NCBI GenBank assembly: GCA_009839405.1
Contig: VXPR01000164.1
Location: 1 to 11,837, forward strand
From: Gammaproteobacteria bacterium
Lineage (GTDB): Bacteria; Pseudomonadota; Gammaproteobacteria; Pseudomonadales; Azotimanducaceae
Direction: 5' to 3'
DNA: 11,837 nt
Position 1 is the stretch's first letter. Each line of letters starts with the position of its first letter. Below are positions 1 to 5,373 of the stretch, in pieces. The notes below the pieces were generated by a model, which did not search any database, was not told the DNA's origin, and saw only the letters and a program-made list of their open reading frames with translations. The position numbers were made by a program, and so were the translations under genes.

Positions 1-36
1 GTGCACGCCGCCACCGTTGTTGGGGGTGCGGGGGGC

Positions 37-765
37 CTAGGTGGTCGTTCCTTGCCAGGCATGCATCTGTTGCCAACTGGCGAACGCCGCTGGGGCTGCT
101 GTGGCGGCGCGCAATGTGAGCGGGCCCAGGCCGAAGGGATGGAAGCTGGCGTTGAGGGCATGTTCCACCTCCACTCTGGTGAAGCCACCCTCTGGGCCGA
201 TGGCGATAGTCGCGCTGTCGCAGTCGGATGCCGTGCCAAGGGCTGGCGCGTCCGGCAGCGCGATTAGGCGTTCGCCGGTTGCCCGCTCTATGGCTGCGCT
301 GAAGCTGTCGACCAACGTCACGGTCGGCAGGAACAGGCGGCCCGATTGTTCGGTGGCACCGGTGGCGATGCGGACGGCACGGTCTTGCCGCAGCGAAGCC
401 GAGGCGCTGCGTTCGGCGCGGAAGATGGTGATGTCGGTTGCGCCGAGTTCCGTGGCTTGTTGAATGACGCCTTCGAGACCGGACTTGATCGCGGCCTGCA
501 GGAGGTGCAAGCGGCCCTTGGGCGGCGGTCCGGAGCGGAGGAGCCGGCCTAGGCGAAGCTCGCAGGATCGCTTGTCTGGCGTCTCCACACGCGCGAGGTA
601 CTCGCTGCCCTGGCCGTCAAAAAGCGCCACTTCGTCGCCGGATCGAGCGCGCAGCACCTGGGCGAGGTGTGCGCTGGCGGCCGGCGCCAACGTCACTAGC
701 TGCCCGTCGGTGGCTTGGCTGCGCGGCGGGAGTTCCGGCGCATACAGTCTTGGTTTTCTGCTCAC
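37..765 (-). CDS. rsmE: 16S rRNA (uracil-1498-N3)-methyltransferase RsmE
   Basis: Predicted SPOUT-class methyltransferase that uses SAM to methylate N3 of U1498 in 16S rRNA of the small ribosomal subunit. The 242-residue length is normal for RsmE. Visible family marks are the N-terminal RLYAPE stretch (PUA-like domain, about residues 1-75), KSGLEGVIQQATELG (94-108), ATEQSGR (137-143) and the SAM-binding knot motif IGPEGG (189-194). The second knot motif, usually GPRxLRTETA, reads GPLTLRAATA (214-223), so the usual Arg, Thr and Glu are replaced and activity may be altered. The start is GTG; a GGAGG lies 11 bases upstream and the protein begins directly with the family's N-terminus. The stop is TAG. 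It follows metF by 30 bases and is probably the last gene of a metK-metF-rsmE transcript. Family assignment is firm; full activity is less certain. Confidence 0.93.
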   Translation of the reverse strand: MSRKPRLYAPELPPRSQATDGQLVTLAPAASAHLAQVLRARSGDEVALFDGQGSEYLARVETPDKRSCELRLGRLLRSGPPPKGRLHLLQAAIKSGLEGVIQQATELGATDITIFRAERSASASLRQDRAVRIATGATEQSGRLFLPTVTLVDSFSAAIERATGERLIALPDAPALGTASDCDSATIAIGPEGGFTRVEVEHALNASFHPFGLGPLTLRAATAAPAAFASWQQMHAWQGTTT

Positions 766-795
766 GGTACGCTTCGCCTCCGAGGGGCCGCCTCG

Positions 796-1620
796 TCACA
801 GCCCCAAGTTGCCAAGCACGCGCAAGGTTGGGGCCGCACGGTTCAACGTATAGAAGTGAATGCCGGAAACGTCGCCTTCGAGGAGGCGCTGGCAGAGTCC
901 CGTCACCACGTCGGCGCCGAAATCCGCCAGTGCTTCGTCGTCGCCGTCAAGCTCGGCGAGACGATGCCGCAGCCAGCGGGGGATCTCGGCGCCGCACTTG
1001 TCGGAGAAGCGGACGAGATTGCGGTAGTTGGTGATGGGCATGATGCCAGCGACGATGGGAGCGAAGATGCCGGCTGCCTGGCAGCGGTCGCGGAAGTCGA
1101 AGTAGGCGTCGGCGTTGTAGAAGTATTGCGTGATGCAGACTTCGGCGCCGGCGTCCAGCTTGCGCTTGAGGAACTCGAGGTCGGCGCCGGAACTTGGGGC
1201 ATCTGGATGCACCTCCGGGTAGCCGGCGACGGAAATCTCGATCGGGGCAGGCACGCGCCGGCGAATGAGGCGCACCAAGTCCTCGGCATAGTGCCCTTGC
1301 CAAGCGTTCCCCACTCCGGACGGTCGATCGCCCCGCAGCGCTACGACTCGGTGGATGCCCATTGCGGTGTAGCGGTCCAAGAGGCGCACCACATCGTCCT
1401 CGCTGTCCCGACCCCACGATAGGTGCGGGGCAACGTCGATGCCTGCCTCCCTAAGCGCCGATACCGTCTCGAACGTGCCGTCGCGGGTAGAGCCCCCGGC
1501 GCCGTAGGTAACCGAACACCATGCCGACCGTCGTTCGAGCAGCGCCTTGGCTGCCCGCAGCAGCGGCTTGGCACCGGCGGCTGTGCGCGGCGGGAAGAAC
1601 TCGAAGCTGAGATCGGCCAT
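796..1620 (-). CDS. metF: 5,10-methylenetetrahydrofolate reductase MetF
   Basis: Flavoenzyme that reduces 5,10-methylene-THF to 5-methyl-THF, the methyl donor for methionine synthesis; cytoplasmic. The 274 residues form a single TIM-barrel domain. Visible motifs are SFEFFPP (5-11, with the catalytic Glu at 7), SVTYGAGGS (36-44), ALRGDRP (94-100, with the flavin-interacting Asp at 98), VAGYPEVHP (131-139), ITQYFYNADAYFDF (163-176, Gln165 being the folate-contact position), PIVAGIMPITNY (188-199) and HFYTLNRA (255-262). The ATG start places the first core strand at residue 4. It lacks the roughly 20-residue N-terminal extension of the E. coli enzyme, which is common in other lineages. No clear Shine-Dalgarno is seen. 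It starts 25 bases after the metK stop, so co-transcription and coupling to metK are likely. Confidence 0.97.
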   Translation of the reverse strand: MADLSFEFFPPRTAAGAKPLLRAAKALLERRSAWCSVTYGAGGSTRDGTFETVSALREAGIDVAPHLSWGRDSEDDVVRLLDRYTAMGIHRVVALRGDRPSGVGNAWQGHYAEDLVRLIRRRVPAPIEISVAGYPEVHPDAPSSGADLEFLKRKLDAGAEVCITQYFYNADAYFDFRDRCQAAGIFAPIVAGIMPITNYRNLVRFSDKCGAEIPRWLRHRLAELDGDDEALADFGADVVTGLCQRLLEGDVSGIHFYTLNRAAPTLRVLGNLGL

Positions 1621-1645
1621 GCAAACGGGGCGAATTGCGCGTGAC

Positions 1646-2806
1646 TCAGATGCCGGCGTCCGCCCTCAGGCCCTCGGCTCGATCCGTGCGTTCCCAGGTG
1701 AATGCTTCCTCTTCGCGCCCGAAGTGGCCGTAGGCGGCGGTGGCGCGGAAGATCGGGCGCTTGAGGTCGAGCATTTCGATGAGGCCGCGCGGGCGCAGGT
1801 CGAAGTGTTCGCGGATGAGCGTCTCGATGCGGGTGTCGGCAATCTTGCCGGTGCCGAAGGTCTCCACGCTGACGGAGGTGGGCTCGGCAACGCCGATGGC
1901 GTAGCTCACCTGAATCTCGCAGCGCTGGGCGAGCCCTGCCGCGACGACGTTCTTGGCGACGTAGCGGCCGGCATAGGCGGCAGAGCGATCCACCTTGGAA
2001 GGGTCCTTGCCGGAGAACGCGCCGCCGCCGTGACGCGCCATGCCGCCGTAGGTATCGACGATGATCTTGCGCCCGGTGAGGCCGCAGTCGCCCTCTGGGC
2101 CGCCCACGACGAAGCTGCCGGTGGGGTTGATGTGAACCTTGGTGTCGGAGCCGATCCAGTTGTTCGGAATCTCCGGGTAGATGATCTCCTCGCGCACGAG
2201 TTCATGCAGATCGTCGGTGTCGATGTCCGGGGTGTGCTGGGTGGACAGGACAATGGCATCGACGCCGACGGGCTTGCCGTCTTCGTCGTAGCGGAAGGAG
2301 AGCTGGCTTTTGGCGTCGGGGCGCAGGGCTTTGGGGTTGGCGCGGCGAACTTCGGCTTGGCGGCGAACGAGGCGGTGGGCGTAGGTGATGGGGGCTGGCA
2401 TGAGCACGTCGGTCTCGTCGGTGGCGTAGCCGAACATGAGGCCCTGATCGCCGGCGCCCTGTTCGTGGTCGGCGGTTTCATCGACGCCCTGGGCGATGTC
2501 CGCCGACTGCATTCCAAGCGCGTTGACGACCGTGAGGGCGTCAAGGTTGAGGCCGCTGCCTTCCTCGCCGTAGCCGATCTCGCGGATCACTTGCCGCGCC
2601 AGGCGATCCACATCTACCACGGCGTTGGTGCGGATTTCGCCGGCGAGCACCACCAGGCCCGTCTTGACGAGGGTCTCGCACGCGACCCGTGAATCTCGGT
2701 CTTGCGCCAGCATGGCGTCGAGCACGGCGTCCGAAATCTGGTCGGCCATCTTGTCGGGATGACCCTCGGACACGGACTCGGACGTGAATACGGAATTGGC
2801 GAGCAT
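1646..2806 (-). CDS. metK: S-adenosylmethionine synthetase MetK
   Basis: Makes SAM from methionine and ATP, releasing phosphate and pyrophosphate; a cytoplasmic oligomer in the family. The chosen product is 386 residues, close to the usual 384. Visible motifs are GHPDK (15-19), GAGDQG (117-122, ATP-binding hexapeptide) and the glycine-rich loop GGGAFSGKDPSKVDRSAAY (260-278). The open frame runs 68 codons further upstream to 3010, but that stretch has no family similarity and runs into an intergenic repeat. The ATG at 2806 gives the canonical N-terminus MLANSVFTSESVSEGHPDK and has an AAAGGGA ribosome-binding site 6 bases upstream. It is first in the metK-metF-rsmE cluster. The SAH hydrolase gene ahcY, often nearby in proteobacteria, is not present here. 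No SAM riboswitch is recognised upstream. Confidence 0.98.
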   Translation of the reverse strand: MLANSVFTSESVSEGHPDKMADQISDAVLDAMLAQDRDSRVACETLVKTGLVVLAGEIRTNAVVDVDRLARQVIREIGYGEEGSGLNLDALTVVNALGMQSADIAQGVDETADHEQGAGDQGLMFGYATDETDVLMPAPITYAHRLVRRQAEVRRANPKALRPDAKSQLSFRYDEDGKPVGVDAIVLSTQHTPDIDTDDLHELVREEIIYPEIPNNWIGSDTKVHINPTGSFVVGGPEGDCGLTGRKIIVDTYGGMARHGGGAFSGKDPSKVDRSAAYAGRYVAKNVVAAGLAQRCEIQVSYAIGVAEPTSVSVETFGTGKIADTRIETLIREHFDLRPRGLIEMLDLKRPIFRATAAYGHFGREEEAFTWERTDRAEGLRADAGI

Positions 2807-2812
2807 CAAGTG

Positions 2813-2819
2813 TCCCTTT
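2813..2819 (-). promoter_or_regulatory. Ribosome-binding site of metK
   Basis: AAAGGGA on the minus strand lies 6 bases upstream of the ATG at 2806. It supports that start over the longer open frame reaching 3010. Confidence 0.7.
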
Positions 2820-2843
2820 GGCGGCGCGATGGGAAGGGCGGGG

Positions 2844-2849
2844 ATTCTA
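2844..2849 (-). promoter_or_regulatory. Candidate -10 element for metK
   Basis: TAGAAT matches five of six positions of the sigma-70 -10 consensus in an otherwise very GC-rich gap. It would give a leader of about 30 bases, too short for a riboswitch. No good -35 hexamer is visible at 16-18 bases spacing, so this is a weak call. Confidence 0.3.
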
Positions 2850-2935
2850 AACGCATCGCACCCGTCCATCCCTCGGAATGCAGCGTCGAGGCCAGGAGCC
2901 TCGCAGGACACCTCCTTTGCACTCGCGAGCGGCAT

Positions 2936-3024
2936 CGTAGGGGCGAGGCCTGTCCCCGCCCGTGTTCGTGCATTGAAGGGCCTCGGTTCACGTTGGACGG
3001 GCGACCACAAGGGTCGCCCCTACG
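2936..3024 (-). repeat. MITE-like composite repeat, copy 1 (intact, two hairpin ends)
   Basis: An 89-bp element with inverted ends CGTAGGGGCG at the left and CGCCCCTACG at the right. Each end folds. At the right, GGGCGACC (2999-3006) pairs with GGTCGCCC (3012-3019) around ACAAG. At the left, GGGCGAGG (2941-2948) faces CCCCGCCC (2954-2961) with one wobble or mismatch. Read on the minus strand, the order is A hairpin, spacer containing CCGAGGCCCTTC, then B hairpin, the same as in copy 2. Its spacer lacks about 19 bases that copy 2 carries. It fills the gap between the symporter gene and metK, and its right end supplies the symporter's TAG stop. Confidence 0.8.
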
Positions 3025-4771
3025 GTCGGCTGCGCGGCACGCGAATCCGTTCCACCAGCTCCCGAATCTCCTCCGGTGGCGCCGGCGTCATCTTGCTCAC
3101 GGCGATGGTGACGGCGAAGTTGAGCATTGCCCCCACCGCACCGATGCCCTCCGGGGAGATGCCGAAGAGCCAGTTTTCCGCCACGTTTTCCGCTAGCGGC
3201 GGCATGAACACTCCCTTGAAGGCGAGAATGTAGCCGAGGGTGAAGGCCAGCCCCGTCAGCATCCCGGCGATGGCGCCTTGCTTGTTAACGCGCACCGAGA
3301 GAATACCGAGCAGGATCACTGGGAACAGCGACGAGGCGGCGAGACCAAAGGCCAGCGCCACAACTTCCGCCACGAACCCGGGCGGGTTGTAGCCGAGGTA
3401 TCCGGCGAGGAGGATGGCCACCGCCGCGCTGATCCGTCCCGCGAGCAGTTCGCGCCGCTCCGAGATGCCGCGCGTAAACACGCCCTTGAGAAGGTCGTGC
3501 GAGACGGCGGCGGAAATGACGAGCAAGAGGCCCGCGGCTGTCGAAAGCGCCGCGGCGATGCCGCCGGCGGCCACCAACGCCACCACCCAATCCGGCAGCG
3601 ATGCAATCTCCGGGTTCGCGAGCACGATGATGTCGCGATCCACCGTCAGCTCGTTGCCTTGCCAACCGTGGGCGCTGGCACGCTCGGCGAACTCCGGGTT
3701 GGCGTCGTTGTAATACTGTATTCGCCCATCGTCGTTCTTGTCGTCGAACGCGAGCAGCCCGGTCTCTTCCCAAGTGCGGAACCAGCCCGGACGCTCCTCG
3801 TAGGCGAGGTTCGCGGTTTCCTCGAACACGGGCCCGGTCTGGATGGTCGTCGTCAGGTTGAGCCGGGCCAACGCCCCCACTGCTGGTGCCGTGGTGTAGA
3901 GGATGGCAATGAAGAGCAGCGCATAGCCGGCGGAGATGCGGGCGTCGCGCACCTTGGGCACGGTGAAGAAGCGCACCAGCACGTGCGGCAAACCGGCCGT
4001 GCCCACCATCAGCGCGAGGGTGATGAAGAAGACGTCAACGGTGCTCTTGGTGCCGTCGGTGTAGGCGGCAAAGCCGAGGTCCGTGACGATTTGGTCGAGC
4101 TTGGTGAGCAGATACCCGCCGCCTTCCACCACTTCGGCGCCGAACGCCGCCTGCGGTAGCGCGACGCCGGTCACCTGCAAGGAGATGAACACCGCCGGCA
4201 CCGTGTAGGCGAAGATCAGCACGCAATACTGCGCCACCTGCGTGTAGGTGATGCCCTTCATGCCGCCGGCCACGGCGTAGGTGAACACCACACCCATTCC
4301 CACCAGGAGGCCAACGCCGATGTCCACGTTAAGGAAGCGGGAGAAGACGATGCCGACGCCACGCATCTGCCCGGCGACATAGGTGAAGGAGATGACGATG
4401 AGGCAGATGACGGCGACCACGCGTGCGCCGTTCGAGCCGTAGCGCTCGCCGATGAACTCGGGCACGGTGAACTTGCCGAACTTGCGCAGGTACGGCGCCA
4501 GCAGGAGGGCGAGCAGGACATAGCCGCCGGTCCAGCCCATGAGATAGACCGAGCCGTCGTAGCCGATGAAGGCAATGATCCCCGCCATGGAAATGAACGA
4601 TGCTGCGGACATCCAGTCCGCCGCTGTCGCCATGCCGTTCGCCACGGGATGCACGTGCTTGCCGGCGACGTAGAAATCGCCGGTGCTCGACGCCCGAGAC
4701 CAATAGGCGATGCCGATATAGAGCGCGAAGGAGAGCCCGACGATGAGGTAAGTGAGGGTTTGAAGCTCCAT
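3020..4771 (-). CDS. Sodium/solute symporter large subunit, VC_2705 type (SSS family)
   Basis: Inner-membrane SSS-family permease of 583 residues with about a dozen hydrophobic segments. It belongs to the branch encoded with a DUF4212 small subunit. Characteristic stretches are SSTGDFYVAGKHV (28-40), NGMATAADWMSAASFISMAG (45-64), YVAGQMRGVG (131-140), AVAGGMKGITYTQVAQY (166-182) and the late AAALSTAAGLLLVISAAVSHDL (406-427). Related carriers such as ActP move acetate or other monocarboxylates with sodium, but the substrate cannot be read here. A hydrophilic insert (about 305-395) contains DKNDDGRIQYYN (344-355), which resembles an EF-hand calcium loop. The ATG overlaps the small-subunit stop as TAATG, implying coupled translation. 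The TAG stop lies in the end of an intergenic repeat, so the C-terminus may have been reset by it. Confidence 0.93.
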   Translation of the reverse strand: MELQTLTYLIVGLSFALYIGIAYWSRASSTGDFYVAGKHVHPVANGMATAADWMSAASFISMAGIIAFIGYDGSVYLMGWTGGYVLLALLLAPYLRKFGKFTVPEFIGERYGSNGARVVAVICLIVISFTYVAGQMRGVGIVFSRFLNVDIGVGLLVGMGVVFTYAVAGGMKGITYTQVAQYCVLIFAYTVPAVFISLQVTGVALPQAAFGAEVVEGGGYLLTKLDQIVTDLGFAAYTDGTKSTVDVFFITLALMVGTAGLPHVLVRFFTVPKVRDARISAGYALLFIAILYTTAPAVGALARLNLTTTIQTGPVFEETANLAYEERPGWFRTWEETGLLAFDDKNDDGRIQYYNDANPEFAERASAHGWQGNELTVDRDIIVLANPEIASLPDWVVALVAAGGIAAALSTAAGLLLVISAAVSHDLLKGVFTRGISERRELLAGRISAAVAILLAGYLGYNPPGFVAEVVALAFGLAASSLFPVILLGILSVRVNKQGAIAGMLTGLAFTLGYILAFKGVFMPPLAENVAENWLFGISPEGIGAVGAMLNFAVTIAVSKMTPAPPEEIRELVERIRVPRSRP

Positions 4772-5073
4772 TAGGAAGAGGTGCCGGGCGGGTCCTGGGG
4801 CGCGTTCTCGTCGTCTTCCCGCACGCCGTGGCGGCGGTCAAGCACCGTCATCCTCGCCGCATAGACGAAGATGATGACGAGAAAGACATACATGCTGCCC
4901 TGCTGGGCAAACCAGAAGCCAAGCTGAAAACCGCCGATGGTGATGCGGTTGAGGAAATCCACCAGCAGGATGCCGCAGCCGAAGGAGACGAAGAACCAGA
5001 CGGCAAGGCAGATGCCAACGAGGCGCATGTTGTCGCGCCAGTAACCGCTCCCGTTGGTCGAAGGCTCGCTCAC
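4771..5073 (-). CDS. DUF4212 symporter small subunit
   Basis: A 100-residue membrane protein predicted to partner the downstream SSS permease. It has a short polar N-terminus with the family mark YWRDNMRL (11-18), a first hydrophobic helix at about 17-38, a second at about 58-75, and the very typical LGFWFAQQGSMYVFLVIIFVYA (51-72) leading into it. A charged tail of about 25 residues follows. The GTG start is chosen because it gives the normal family length and lies just after a purine-rich GGGGGAAGAG. Its TAA overlaps the permease ATG by one base. In known genomes this family sits almost always directly ahead of a VC_2705-type carrier; its mechanistic role is not established. Confidence 0.92.
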   Translation of the reverse strand: MSEPSTNGSGYWRDNMRLVGICLAVWFFVSFGCGILLVDFLNRITIGGFQLGFWFAQQGSMYVFLVIIFVYAARMTVLDRRHGVREDDENAPQDPPGTSS

Positions 5074-5103
5074 CTCTTCCCCCGCGCTTAAGCCTCGAAC
5101 GGA

Positions 5104-5109
5104 ATTGTA
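5104..5109 (-). promoter_or_regulatory. Candidate -10 element for the symporter operon
   Basis: TACAAT on the minus strand lies about 30 bases ahead of the GTG at 5073 and matches five of six -10 positions. No convincing -35 box is found at the usual spacing. It stands out only because the surrounding DNA is GC-rich. Confidence 0.3.
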
Positions 5110-5171
5110 ACTTGCCCTCCCACCGCCGGTCCCTGCTGAACCGAGACCGTCCGACTCGCCAAAACACGACG

Positions 5172-5284
5172 CCCCGTAGGGGCCGACCCTTATGGTCGCC
5201 CGCGCTGGATGACCGAGGCCCTTCCCTGGGCCGAACGGTCGTCAATCGCAAACACGGGCGAGGACAAGCCTCGCCCCTACGGGG
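5172..5284 (+). repeat. MITE-like composite repeat, copy 2 (intact)
   Basis: The fullest copy. It is bounded by near-palindromic CCCCGTAGGGG (5172-5182) and CCCCTACGGGG (5274-5284). The left hairpin pairs GGCCGACC (5181-5188) with GGTCGCCC (5194-5201) with one mismatch. The right hairpin is perfect, GGGCGAGG (5256-5263) with CCTCGCCC (5269-5276) around ACAAG. The spacer holds CCGAGGCCCTTC, then CGGTCGTCAATCG. It lies in the 293-bp gap between the peptidase gene and the symporter operon, 98 bases upstream of the DUF4212 start. No open frame here resembles a protein. Confidence 0.8.
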
Positions 5285-5302
5285 CCGTCGCATGGCCGGC
5301 CC

Positions 5303-5373
5303 CCCCGTAGGGGCGACCCTTGTGGTCGCCTGTGTTGGATGAATCGCTCGCACGGGCGGACGGCCGTCAATCG
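5303..5373 (+). repeat. MITE-like composite repeat, copy 3 (truncated, abuts the peptidase stop)
   Basis: Begins with CCCCGTAGGGG (5303-5313) and the A hairpin: GGGCGACC (5311-5318) faces GGTCGCCT (5324-5331), with a G-T end pair. It continues through TTGGATGA and then CGGCCGTCAATCG, which matches CGGTCGTCAATCG of copy 2. About 16 bases of the copy 2 spacer are missing, and the whole right B hairpin is absent. The match ends at the TGA stop (5367-5369) of the peptidase gene. It has the same orientation as copy 2, about 131 bases away, so the pair looks like a partial tandem duplication or two separate insertions. Confidence 0.7.

Noticed and set aside
1..36. Possible terminator after rsmE.
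   Set aside because: CCACC and GGTGG can pair only across a loop of more than 20 bases, with no T-run. The window ends too soon to judge.
1547..2692. 381-codon plus-strand open frame opposite metK.
   Set aside because: It is a shadow of metK. The glycine, alanine and valine-rich translation reflects reversed codon bias, with no ribosome-binding site.
2820..2935. SAM or SAH riboswitch upstream of metK.
   Set aside because: A 6-bp hairpin (CGAGGC with GCCTCG, 2887-2903) was the only structure found. It lies upstream of the likely start site, has no T-run and does not match the SAH or SAM consensus cores I know.
2807..3010. N-terminal extension of MetK by 68 codons, including a GTG preceded by AAGGAGG.
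   Set aside because: The AAGGAGG touches the GTG with no spacing, the extra residues have no family similarity, and the frame runs into the repeat. The ATG at 2806 has a proper site and gives the canonical N-terminus.
5112..5342. Plus-strand open frame of 76 codons through copies 2 and 3.
   Set aside because: Its peptide (GRGQASPLR, GRPLWSPA) is only the repeat read as protein. There is no ribosome-binding site and it follows the hairpin units.
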